Shown here: positions 1 through 9,510 of the stretch, piece by piece
How positions within the stretch are numbered: position 1 is the stretch's first letter
How the letters are laid out: every line of letters starts with the position of its first letter
Source of the DNA: Salvelinus alpinus
Lineage: Eukaryota; Chordata; Actinopteri; Salmoniformes; Salmonidae
DNA: 64,000 nucleotides
Direction: 5' to 3'
Assembly: GCF_045679555.1 (NCBI RefSeq)
Contig: NC_092091.1
Span: 94,351,141-94,415,140 of the forward strand
Notes under the pieces: generated by a model
Databases searched by the model: none
What the model was told of the DNA's origin: nothing
Seen by the model: only the letters and a program-made list of their open reading frames with translations
Program-made: the position numbers and the translations under genes

Positions 1-1400
1 TGTTAAAACAGTATCTAACCCAGACTGATATCCCCCTCTGTTAAAACAGTATCTTACCCAGACTGATATCTCCCTCTGTTAGAACAGTATCTAACCCAGA
101 CTGATATCTCCCTCTGACCCAGACTGATATCTCCCTCTGTTAAAACAGTATCTAACCCAGACTGATATCTCCCTCTGTTAAAACAGTATCTAACCCAGAC
201 TGATATCTCCCTCTGTTAAAACAGTATCTAACTCAGACTGATATCTCCCTCTGTTAAAACAGTATCTAACCCAGACTGATATCTCCCTCTGTTAAAACAG
301 TATCTAACCCAGACTGATATCTCCCTCTGTTAAAACAGTATCTAACTCAGACTGATATCTCCCTCTGTTAGAACAGTATCTAACCCAGACTGATATCTCC
401 CTCTGTTAGAACAGTATCTAACCCAGACTGATATCTCCCTCTGTTAAAACAGTATCTAACCCAGACTGATATCTCCCTCTGTTTAAACAGTATCTAACCC
501 AGACTGATATCTCCCTCTGTTAGAACAGTATCTAACCCAGACTGATATCTCCCTCTGTTTAAACAGTATCTAACCCAGACTGATATCTCCCTCTGTTTAA
601 ACAGTATCTAACCCAGACTGATATCTCCCTCTGTTAGAACAGTATCTAACCCAGACTGATATCTCCCTCTGTTAGAACAGTATCTAACCCAGACTGATAT
701 CTCCCTCTGTTTAAACAGTATCTAACCCAGACTGATATCTCCCTCTGTTAAAACAGTATCTAACCCAGACTGATGTCTCCCCTGTTAAAACAGTATCTAA
801 CCCAGACTGATATCTCCCTCTGTTAAAACAGTATCTAACCCAGACTGATATCTCCCTCTGTTAAAACAGTATCTAACCCAGACTGATATCTCCCTCTGTT
901 AGAACAGTATCTAACCCAGACTGATATCTCCCTCTGTTAACAGTATCTAACTCAGACTGATATCTCCCTCTGTTAGAACAGTATCTAACCCAGACTGATA
1001 TCTCCCTCTGTTAGAACAGTATCTAACCCAGACTGATATCTCCCTCTGTTAAAACAGTATCTAACCCAGACTGATATCTCCCTCTGTTAGAACAGTATCT
1101 AACCCAGACTGATATCTCCCTCTGTTAAAACAGTATCTAACCCAGACTGATATCTCCCTCTGTTTAAACAGTATCTAACCCAGACTGATATCTCCCTCTG
1201 TTAAAACAGTATCTAACCCAGACTGATATCTCCCTCTGTTAAAACAGTATCTAACCCAGACTGATATCTCCCTCTGTTAGAACAGTATCTAACCCAGACT
1301 GATATCTCCCTCTGTTAAAACAGTATCTAACCCAGACTGATATCTCCCTCTGTTAAAACAGTATCTAACCCAGACTGATATCTCCCTCTGTTAAAACAGT
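1..1400. repeat. 38-bp minisatellite, about 36 copies
   Basis: Tandem units of 38 bp starting ctgttaaaacagtatct and ending gatatctccct. Variants at one site (ttaaaa, ttagaa, tttaaa) alternate through the array; the tttaaa version makes a perfect 12-bp palindrome, ctgtttaaacag. The array runs off the left edge of the window and into the N gap on the right. It lies in the intron upstream of the first tbc1d1 exon visible here. No coding potential is seen. Confidence 0.95.
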
Positions 1401-1500
1401 NNNNNNNNNNNNNNNNNNNNNNNNNNNNNNNNNNNNNNNNNNNNNNNNNNNNNNNNNNNNNNNNNNNNNNNNNNNNNNNNNNNNNNNNNNNNNNNNNNNN
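1401..1500. other. assembly gap (100 N)
   Basis: Exactly 100 N between two different tandem arrays. A round 100 usually marks a gap of unknown length, so the true sizes of the 38-bp and 29-bp arrays on either side are uncertain. Confidence 0.99.
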
Positions 1501-3050
1501 CTCTACTGGACAGGTATCTATATATCTAACTCTACTAGACAGGTATCTAACTCTACTAGACAGGTATCTATATATCTAACTCTACTAGACAGGTATCTAT
1601 ATATCTAACTCTACTAGACAGGTATCTATATATCTAACTCTACTAGACAGGTATCTATATATCTAACTCTACTAGACAGGTATCTATATATCTAACTCTA
1701 CTAGACAGGTATCTATATATCTAACTCTACTAGACAGGTATCTATATATCTAACTCTACTAGACAGGTATCTATATATCTAACTCTACTAGACAGGTATC
1801 TATATATCTAACTCTACTAGACAGGTATCTATATATCTAACTCTACTGGACAGGTATCTATATATCTAACTCTACTGGACAGGTATCTATATATCTAACT
1901 CTACTGGACAGGTATCTATATATCTAACTCTACTAGACAGTTATCTATATATCTAACTCTACTGGACAGGTATCTAACTCTACTAGACAGGTATCTATAT
2001 ATCTAACTCTACTGGACAGGTACCTATATATCTAACTCTGCTGGACAGGTATCTAACTCTACTAGACAGGTATCTATATATCTAACTCTACTAGACAGGT
2101 ATCTATATATCTAACTCTACTAGACAGGTATCTATATATCTAACTCTACTAGACAGGTATCTATATATCTAACTCTACTAGACAGGTATCTATATATCTA
2201 ACTCTACTAGACAGGTATCTATATATCTAACTCTACTAGACAGGTATCTATATATCTAACTCTACTAGACAGGTATCTATATATCTAACTCTACTAGACA
2301 GGTATCTATATATCTAACTCTACTAGACAGGTATCTATATATCTAACTCTACTAGACAGGTATCTATATATCTAACTCTACTAGACAGGTATCTATATAT
2401 CTAACTCTACTAGACAGGTATCTATATATCTAACTCTACTAGACAGGTATCTATATATCTAACTCTACTAGACAGGTATCTATATATCTAACTCTACTAG
2501 ACAGGTATCTATATATCTAACTCTACTAGACAGGTATCTATATATCTAACTCTACTGGACAGGTATCTATATATCTAACTCTACTAGACAGGTATCTATA
2601 TATCTAACTCTATTAGACAGGTATCTATATATCTAACTCTACTAGACAGGTATCTATATATCTAACTCTACTAGACAGGTATCTATATATCTAACTCTAC
2701 TAGACAGGTATCTATATATCTAACTCTACTAGACAGGTATCTATATATCTAACTCTACTAGACAGGTATCTATATATCTAACTCTACTAGACAGGTATCT
2801 ATATATCTAACTCTACTAGACAGGTATCTATATATCTAACTCTACTAGACAGGTATCTATATATCTAACTCTACTAGACAGGTATCTAACTCTACCAGAC
2901 AGGTATCTATATATCTAACTCTACTGGACAGGTATCTATATATCTAACTCTACTAGACAGGTATCTATATATCTAACTCTACTAGACAGGTATCTAACTC
3001 TACTAGACAGGTATCTATATATCTAACTCTACTGGACAGGTATCTATATA
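1501..3050. repeat. 29-bp minisatellite, about 53 copies
   Basis: Units of 29 bp beginning ctctactagacaggtatct and followed by the AT-rich atatatctaa. Occasional short units drop the tatatatctaactc part (near 1530, 1970, 2050, 2885, 2990). Sites vary between actagacagg and actggacagg. It abuts the next array with no spacer at 3050/3051. Confidence 0.95.
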
Positions 3051-3593
3051 GACTCTGCCACCAGCTGTACCGTTGACACCAGACAGGATGGGTCCAAATC
3101 CTGACTCTGCCACCAGCTGTACCGTTGACACCAGACAAGATGGGTCCAAATCCTGACTCTGCCACCAGCTGTACCGTTGACACCAGGCAGGATGGGTCCA
3201 AATCCCTGACTCTGCCACCAGCTGTACCGTTGACACCAGACAGGATGGGTCCAAATCCCTGACTCTGCCACCAGCTGTACCGTTGACACCAGACAGGATG
3301 GGTCCAAATCCCTGACTCTGCCACCAGCTGTACCGTTGACACCAGACAGGATGGGTCCAAATCCCTGACTCTGCCACCAGCTGTACCGTTGACACCAGAC
3401 AGGATGGGTCCAAATCCCTGACTCTGCCATCAGCTGTACCGTTGACACCAGACAGGATGGGTCCAAATCCCTGACTCTGCCACCAGCTGTACCGTTGACA
3501 CCAGACAGGATGGGTCCAAATCCCTGACTCTGCCACCAGCTGTACCGTTGACACCAGACAGGATGGGTCCAAATCCCTGACTCTGCCATCAGC
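3051..3593 (-). repeat. about 53-bp minisatellite built from Tc1-type transposase sequence
   Basis: About ten units beginning gactctgccaccagctgta, each holding ccgttgacaccagacaggat. Read on the minus strand, the units encode DPSCLVSTVQ, which I recall as part of the transposase of a Tc1-like fish transposon, joined to GRVR, which in that protein lies a few residues upstream of the same motif. The array therefore looks like repeated copies of one short transposase segment with a small internal deletion. It sits directly next to the rest of the transposon fossil at 3594-4940. The transposase match is from memory. Confidence 0.8.
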
Positions 3594-3599
3594 GTTAAG

Positions 3600-3900
3600 C
3601 AACAGGAAACCGGGGATTCATCAGACATGTTTTTCCTCTCCTCATTTGTCCAGTGTTGATGATGTCGTGTCCACCGGAGACACTTCTTCTTGTTTTTTAA
3701 ACTGGAACCCGGTGTGGTCGTCTGCTGTAAATAGCCAATCGGTGACAAGGGACCGACCAGTTGTGCGTTCCGAGATGCCGTTCTGCACACCGCTGTTGTA
3801 CTGCGCTGTTATTGGTCTGTTTGTGGCCCGTCTCTTACCTTGCAACTTCCTTCCACCTCTCTCATCATTGAGCTGTTTTCACCCACAGGACTGTCACTGA
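3600..3900 (-). pseudogene. transposase remnant of a Tc1-like element
   Basis: On the minus strand two different frames resemble successive parts of a Tc1-type transposase: one holds KRRATNRPITAQYNSG then GISERTTGRSL, and the other continues with HQHWTNEERKNMSDES, near the catalytic SDES block. The need for two frames shows at least one frameshift, so the gene is dead. The segment next to it has been amplified into the 53-bp array. Similarity is judged from memory of the family. Confidence 0.7.
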
Positions 3901-3918
3901 CTGGATGGTTTATTTTTG

Positions 3919-4700
3919 TCACACCATTCTCAGTATAAACCCTGGACACTGTCTGTTAAAATCATCACACCATTCTCAGTATAAACCCTGGACACTGTCT
4001 GTTATAATCATCACACCATTCTCAGTATAGACCCTGGACACTGTCTGTTAAAATCATCACACCATTCTCAGTATAAACCCTGGACACTGTCTGTTAAAAT
4101 CATCACACCATTCTCAGTATAAACCCTGGACACTGTCTGTTAAAATCATCACACCATTCTCAGTATAAACCCTGGACGCTGTCTGTTATAATCATCACAC
4201 CATTCTCAGTATAAACCCTGGACACTGTCTGTTAAAATCATCACACCATTCTCAGTATAAACCCCGGACACTGTCTGTTATAATCATCACACCATTCTCA
4301 GTATAAACCCTGGACACTGTCTGTTATAATCATCACACCATTCTCAGTATAAACCCTGGACACTGTCTGTTAAAATCATCACACCATTCTCAGTATTAAC
4401 CCTGGACGCTGTCTGTTATAATCATCACACCATTCTCAGTATAAACCCTGGACACTGTCTGTTAAAATCATCACACCATTCTCAGTATAAACCCTGGACA
4501 CTGTCTGTTAAAATCATCACACCATTCTCAGTATAAACCCTGGACACTGTCTGTTATAATCATCACACCATTCTCAGTATTAACCCTGGACACTGTCTGT
4601 TATAATCATCACACCATTCTCAGTATTAACCCTGGACACTGTCTGTTAAAATCATCACACCATTCTCAGTATAGACCCTAGACGGTGTCGTCTGTTAAAA
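3919..4700. repeat. 46-bp minisatellite inside the Tc1-like element, about 17 copies
   Basis: Units of 46 bp starting tcacaccattctcagtata and containing ccctggacactgtctgtta. The same sequence occurs once in the consensus of the Tc1-like element as I recall it, so the array is a local expansion of an internal transposon segment. The last unit (4660-4700) runs straight into the transposon sequence aaaagcccaggagggcg. Confidence 0.9.
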
Positions 4701-4940
4701 GCCCAGGAGGGCGTCCGTTTCTGACATCCTGAATCCGGCTCGCCTGGCCCCGACCATCACACCACGCTCAGAGTCACTTAGGTCACACGTGTTGCCCAGT
4801 CTAAAGTTCAGTGGAACAGTAACTGAATGTCTCGATGCCTGTCTGCTTTATATAACAAGACACGTCCACGTGACTCACTGTCTGTAGGAGCCATCCATTT
4901 AGGTGTACAGGGTGTACCTAATAAACTGTCCGGTAAAGTG

Positions 4941-5778
4941 TAAACTATCTGTGTCTAACTCCAACTCTCTCTCTCTCCCCTCTCACTCTCTACCCCCCCC
5001 CCCGCTCTCTCCCACTCTCTCTCTCCTCCCTCTCCTTCTCCCTCCCTCTCCTTCTCCCCTCTCTCTCCCCCTCACTCTCCCCCTCTCTCTCTCTCCTCCT
5101 TCTCCCTCCCCCTCTCTCTCTCCTCCTTCTCCCTCCCTCTCCTTCTCTCCCTCTCCTTCTCCCTCTCTCCCTCTCCTTCTCCCTCTCTCCCTCTCCTTCT
5201 CCCTCTCCTTCTCCCTCTCTCCCTCTCCTTCTCCCTCTCTCTCTCTCTCTCCCCCCCTCTCTCTCCTCCCTCTCTCTCCCTCTCCCCCTCTCTCTCTCTC
5301 CTCCTTCTCCCTCCCCCTCTCTCTCTCCTCCTTCTCCCTCCCTCTCCTTCTCTCTCCTTCTCCCTCTCTCCCTCTCCTTCTCCCTCTCTCCCTCTCCTTC
5401 CCCCTCTCTCCCTCTCCTTCTCCCTCTCTCCCTCTCCTTCTCCCTCTCCTTCTCCCTCTCCTTCTCCCTCTCTCCCTCTCCTTCTCCCTCTCTCCCTCTC
5501 CTTCTCCCTCTCCTCTCCCTCTCTCCTTCTCCCTCTCTCCCTCTCCTTCCCCCTCTCTCCCTCTCCTTCCCCCTCTCTCCCTCTCCTTCTCCCTCTCTCC
5601 CTCTCCCTCTCCTTCTCCCTCTCCTCTCCCTCTCCTTCTCCCTCTCTCCTTCTCCCTCTCTCCTTCTCCCTCTCCTTCTCTCTCTCTCTCTCCCCCTCTC
5701 TCTCTCCTCCCTCTCTCTCCCTCTCCCCCTCTCTCTCTCTCCCCCTCTCCCTCTCCCTCCCTCTCCTTCCCTTCCCAG
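4941..5778 (+). repeat. long C/T polypyrimidine tract ending in a splice acceptor
   Basis: After about 25 ordinary bases the + strand is almost purely C and T up to 5776, made of interleaved ccctctcc, ccttctccct and ctctctc blocks. It ends at cttcccag, the acceptor of the exon starting at 5779. The tract is far longer than the 15-40 nt that an acceptor normally needs. It also keeps a long open frame (S, P and L only), which should not be read as a gene. Confidence 0.9.
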
Positions 5779-6110
5779 GACCCCTCCCTAGAAGATCCCC
5801 TCCCCTCCTCCAATCCTTTGCGGTCTCACAACTCTACAGGGGACCTGAAACGTCTGGACGCCTCTCCTCTCTCCGTCTCTCCTTCCGTCTCATCCCTCTC
5901 TCTGTCTTCCCGGGACACACAGTCCCAGCCACATGGCTTCAGGCGGAGAGCCAGCACCTTCAGCCACTCCCCTTCCTACCACGATCTCTCCACTTCCTAC
6001 CCTGACCACACCCCCTCGTATACACACACCCCCCAGGTCCCCAGCGGCTCCGCGAAGCCCAAACTGGTCCGTCACTACTCCGTCAGCACTGACACTCCGC
6101 ACCAGAGCAA
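5779..6110 (+). CDS. tbc1d1: tbc1d1 internal exon: phosphosite-rich linker
   Basis: Exon of the Rab-GAP TBC1D1, which controls GLUT4-vesicle traffic downstream of AMPK and Akt. Length is 332 nt, starting in phase 0 after cttcccag and ending two bases into a codon before gtaaga. It encodes the Ser/Thr-rich linker between the PTB and TBC domains. FRRRASTFSH contains an RxRxxT Akt-type site (Thr codon 5956-5958), equivalent to the known RRRANTLSH site of mammalian TBC1D1. KLVRHYSVSTDTPH near the end matches the conserved KLMRYHSVSTETPH block. The earlier part (DPSLEDPLPSSNP, STGDLKRL) is less conserved. The close paralogue TBC1D4 was considered, but later exons match TBC1D1 better. Family comparisons are from memory. 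Confidence 0.9.
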
Positions 6111-6118
6111 GTAAGAGC

Positions 6119-6154
<36 letters not shown>

Positions 6155-6511
6155 TCAACAAGCATTTTAAAATAATACGTCATCAGTTCTATTTGGATGG
6201 ACGGCTTACGTCTCTCTTGTTGTCCTGAATGGGGCACACACTCCGTACTTTCCTGACATGTCCACAAACACATACACACACGGAGTTCCTGTCATAAATA
6301 TGCTACTTCCTGTTGTGTTCCTCCTCGGAAGGTCAACACCCTCACCTCCGTCACCCGCTTCACTCCTTTTCTTTAGAATTTCCATCCTTATTCTCTCTCT
6401 TCTCTCTTTCTCTCTCTCTCTCTTTCTCTCTCTCTGTCTCTCTCTTTCTCTCTCTCTGTCTCTCTCTTTCTCTCTCTCTCTTTCTCTCTCTCTGTCTCTC
6501 TCTCTCTCTCC

Positions 6512-6542
<31 letters not shown>

Positions 6543-6548
6543 CTCCAG
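6111..6548 (+). other. tbc1d1 intron with TG and CT microsatellites
   Basis: Short intron. It has a (TG)n run at about 6123-6153, ordinary sequence to about 6390, then a (CT)n/(TCTCTG)n tract to the acceptor ctcctccag at 6548. Nothing else is recognised. Confidence 0.8.
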
Positions 6549-6653
6549 AAGACTCCAAGCCGACCCTACTCTTCCTTTCCTCTCCTTCCCCTCTCCTCTT
6601 CTCTCTCATCGACCCTCATCCCCCTCTCTCGGGGGTCGCCTGGCCAAACGAAG
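6549..6653 (+). CDS. tbc1d1: tbc1d1 internal exon, 105 nt, possible cassette
   Basis: 105 nt (35 codons) between ctcctccag and gtgagc. It completes the codon left open by the exon at 5779-6110 and again leaves two bases, so inclusion or skipping does not change the frame. The peptide begins RLQADPTLPFLSFPSP and ends with SLGGRLAKR, followed by a Ser completed in the next exon. Mammalian Tbc1d1 has two alternatively spliced, muscle-enriched exons in this region; I infer that this exon and the next are their counterparts. Low complexity makes this exon less certain than its neighbours, but borders and phase both fit. Confidence 0.7.
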
Positions 6654-6689
6654 GTGAGCGCCTTCACCCCTCCTTTTTATTTTCTCTGT

Positions 6690-8655
6690 TCCTTTCCTGT
6701 CTGTCCCTGCTACTTCCTGTCATTATCACTCTGTTTCCTTGTCTGTCCCTGCTACTTCCTGTCATTGTCACTCTGTTTCCTTGTCTGTCCCTGCTACTTC
6801 CTGTCATTGTCACTCTGTTTCCTTGTCTGTCCCTGCTACTTCCTGTCATTAACACTATGTTTCCTTGTCTGTCCCTGCTACTTCCTGTCATTATCACTCT
6901 TTTTCCTTGTCTGTCCCTGCTACTTCCTGTCATTATCACTCTGTTTCCTTGTCTGTCCCTGCTACTTCCTGTCTGTCATTATCACTCTGTTTCCTTGTCT
7001 GTCCCTGCTACTTCCTGTCTGTCATTATCACTCTGTTTCCTTGTCTGTCCCTGCCACTTCCTGTCATTATCACTCTGTTTCAGTTTCTCTCCCTGCCACT
7101 TCCTGTCATTATCACTCTGTTTCCTTGTCTGTCCCTGCTACTTCCTGTCATTGTCACTCTGTTTCCTTGTCTGTCCCTGCTACTTCCTGTCATTGTCACT
7201 CTGTTTCCTTGTCTGTCCCTGCTACTTCCTGTCATTATCACTCTGTTTCCTTGTCTGTCCCTGCTACTTCCTGTCATTGTCACTCTGTTTCCTTGTCTGT
7301 CCCTGCTACTTCCTGTCATTATCACTCTGTTTCCTTGTCTGTCCCTGCTACTTCCTGTCATTATCACTATTTTTCCTTGTCTGTCCCTGCTACTTCCTGT
7401 CATTATCACTCTGTTTACTTGTCTGTCCCTGCTACTTCCTGTCTGTCATTATCACTCTGTTTCCTTGTCTGTCCCTGCCACTTCCTGTCATTATCACTCT
7501 GTTTCAGTTTCTCTCCCTGCCACTTCCTGTCATTATCACTCTGTTTCCTTGTCTGTCCCTGCTACTTCCTGTCATTAACACTATGTTTCCTTGTCTGTCC
7601 CTGCTACTTCCTGTCATTATCACTCTTTTTCCTTGTCTGTCCCTGCTACTTCCTGTCATTATCACTCTGTTTCCTTGTCTGTCCCTGCTACTTCCTGTCT
7701 GTCATTATCACTCTGTTTCCTTGTCTGTCCCTGCCACTTCCTGTCATTATCACTCTGTTTCAGTTTCTCTCCCTGCCACTTCCTGTCATTATCACTCTGT
7801 TTCCTTGTCTGTCCCTGCTACTTCCTGTCATTAACACTATGTTTCCTTGTCTGTCCCTGCTACTTCCTGTCATTATCACTCTTTTTCCTTGTATGTCCCT
7901 GCTACTTCCTGTCATTATCACTCTGTTTCCTTGTCTGTCCCTGCTACTTCCTGTCTGTCATTATCACTATGTTTCCTTGTCTGTCCCTGCTACTTCCTGT
8001 CTGTCATTATCACTCTGTTTCCTTGTCTGTCCCTGCCACTTCCTGTCATTATCACTCTGTTTCCTTGTCTGTCCCTGCTACTTCCTGTCATTAACACTAT
8101 GTTTCCTTGTCTGTCCCTGCTACTTCCTGTCTGTCATTATCACTGTGTTTCCTTGTCTGTCCCTGCTACTTCCTGTCATTATCACTCTGTTTCCTTGTCT
8201 GTCCCTGCTACTTCCTGTCTGTCATTATCACTCTGTTTCCTTGTCTGTCCCTGCTACTTCCTGTCTGTCATTATCACTCTGTTTCCTTGTCTGTCCCTGC
8301 TACTTCCTGTCTGTCATTATCACTCTGTTTCCTTGTCTGTCCCTGCTACTTCCTGTCATTGTCACTCTGTTTCCTTGTCTGTCCCTGCTACTTCCTGTCA
8401 TTGTCACTCTGTTTCCTTGTCTGTCCCTGCCACTTCCTGTCATTATCACTCTGTTTCCTTGTCTGTCCCTGCCACTTCCTGTCATTATCACTCTGTTTCA
8501 GTTTCTCTCCCTGCTACTTCCTGTCATTATCACTCTGTTTCCTTGTCTGTCCCTGCTACTTCCTGTCATTGTCACTCTGTTTCCTTGTCTGTCCCTGCTA
8601 CTTCCTGTCATTATCACTCTGTTTCAGTTTCTCTCCCTGCTACTTCCTGTCTGTC
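6690..8655. repeat. 42-bp minisatellite, about 46 copies
   Basis: Units of 42 bp starting cctgtcattatcactctgt and ending gtccctgctactt. Variants include a 4-bp ctgt insertion, attaacactatg and a recurrent cagtttctctcc version, which reappear as longer blocks (for example near 7040, 7480 and 7735), so multi-unit segments have been duplicated. The 42-bp length is divisible by three and leaves all + strand frames open, which gives a false 868-codon open frame from 6258 to 8864. The first units start about 35 bp after the exon donor. Confidence 0.95.
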
Positions 8656-8675
8656 CAGTCTATATCTTTAATGTT

Positions 8676-8700
8676 TCTTTCCTCCTTTCTCTCTGTCTCC

Positions 8701-8758
<58 letters not shown>

Positions 8759-8763
8759 GTCAG
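8676..8763 (+). repeat. CT microsatellite / polypyrimidine tract
   Basis: (CT)n with ctgtctc interruptions, ending at ctctctgtcag, the acceptor of the exon at 8764. Confidence 0.85.
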
Positions 8764-8871
8764 TCCTCTGGGTGGTCTGCGTGCTCGTCTCCACTCCTCC
8801 TCCTCCGTTCCTAACTTCCTCAAACTGCTCGCTCCTGTCCACGAGAGCCACCCCTGTGACTTAGACAAGAG
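8764..8871 (+). CDS. tbc1d1: tbc1d1 internal exon, 108 nt, possible cassette
   Basis: 108 nt (36 codons). Its first base completes an AGT serine codon with the two bases left by the previous exon, giving KRSPLGGLRARL, then HSSSSVPNFLKLLAPVHES and a tail of HPCDLDKR. The acceptor is ctctctgtcag and the donor gtacac; the exon again ends two bases into a codon. Like the 105-nt exon it is frame-neutral, consistent with alternative use. The peptide has a hydrophobic NFLKLL patch after a Ser-rich run. I do not recall the mammalian sequence well enough to align it, so assignment rests on phase and position. Confidence 0.8.
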
Positions 8872-8973
8872 GTACACACCACACCTCCACACCTCTACCT
8901 GTGAGTTTTATAACCACTTACGCGTCCTGGTGTGGGGTGTGTATTTAATGTTGTGTGTCCCAACATGGGGGTA

Positions 8974-9008
<35 letters not shown>

Positions 9009-9027
9009 TAATGTGTGTGTGTTCCAG
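8872..9027 (+). other. tbc1d1 intron, 5' part, with TG microsatellite
   Basis: Ordinary sequence followed by a (TG)n run at about 8978-9007, then gtgtgttccag. No gene is seen. Confidence 0.8.
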
Positions 9028-9145
9028 TGACGTAGCAGCCCTGTCCAGTCCGGTAGCAGTGTGTGTGTATTAATGTGTGTGTGTTCCAGTGACGTAGCAG
9101 CCCTGTCCAGTCCGGTAGCAGTGTGTGTGTATTAATGTGTTCCAG
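9028..9145 (+). repeat. two upstream copies of an exon 5' end with its acceptor
   Basis: The first 29-30 bases of the exon at 9146 (tgacgtagcagccctgtcc through ggtagcagtg), each preceded by gtgttccag, occur at 9028 and 9090 before the real exon. Spacing is about 56-62 bp. In the two upstream copies the GT run after ggtagca leads to attaatgtgt and not into the rest of the exon, so they are truncated. The breakpoint lies in GT repeats shared by exon and intron, suggesting slippage or unequal exchange there. Confidence 0.9.
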
Positions 9146-9273
9146 TGACGTAGCAGCCCTGTCCAGTCCGGTAGCAGTGTGTGTGGTAGGAGACAGTCCT
9201 CTACGGAGACACTCCTGGAGACAACAGATCTTCCTACGCGTCGCTACCCCTCAGAAAAACACTGACAGCAATG
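9146..9273 (+). CDS. tbc1d1: tbc1d1 internal exon: RRHSWRQQIFLRVATP block
   Basis: 128 nt from gttccag to gtacgt. The first base completes a Ser codon, and the exon then reads DVAALSSPVAVCVVGDSPL followed by RRHSWRQQIFLRVATPQK and NTDSN, ending one base into a codon. The RRHSWRQQIFLRVATPQK segment is, as I recall, identical to mammalian TBC1D1 and differs from TBC1D4 (RRISWRQRIFLRVASP). This is the best single reason to call the gene tbc1d1. The VAVCVV stretch is encoded by a short GT run and has no clear mammalian counterpart. The two truncated copies upstream share its acceptor; only this third copy continues into the full exon. Confidence 0.93.
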
Positions 9274-9276
9274 GTA

Positions 9277-9279
<3 letters not shown>

Positions 9280-9365
<86 letters not shown>
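9280..9365. repeat. CA microsatellite
   Basis: About 43 CA dinucleotides beginning six bases after the exon donor. From 9366 to 9510 there is ordinary intron sequence with no recognisable feature. Confidence 0.95.
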
Positions 9366-9367
<2 letters not shown>

Positions 9368-9510
9368 CTGTTTGAGTAAGGAGGGTGTATCTTGTATCAG
9401 ATAAGGACGTGTGTTCTTCATATCAAGAGGCATCTCTCTACTGCATGTCTTACACACCTGTTGAAATGTTTTAATTCAACAAATACATTTAGATTCTAGT
9501 TCATTTATAG

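Larger units (their letters stand above)
3594..4940 (-). mobile_element. Tc1/mariner-like transposon fossil, minus strand, split by an internal array
   Basis: The right end carries gtgtacctaataaactgtcc, close to the terminal sequence of a widespread fish Tc1-like element (known from memory). The parts 3594-3918 and 4701-4940 read as its transposase strand and terminal region on the minus strand, with the 46-bp array 3919-4700 inserted between them. The 53-bp array on its left is made of the same transposase gene. The left terminus is not visible and may be lost in the arrays. Family assignment would need a Repbase or Dfam search. Confidence 0.75.

Noticed and set aside
1..3050. CRISPR array
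   Set aside because: Regular 38- and 29-bp repeats have no unique spacers, and the context is a vertebrate intron.
6258..8864. 868-codon + strand open frame
   Set aside because: It spans a 42-bp minisatellite and CT tracts; the peptide is repeats of SLCFLVCPCYFLS-like text. Real exons at 6549 and 8764 use other frames with splice sites.
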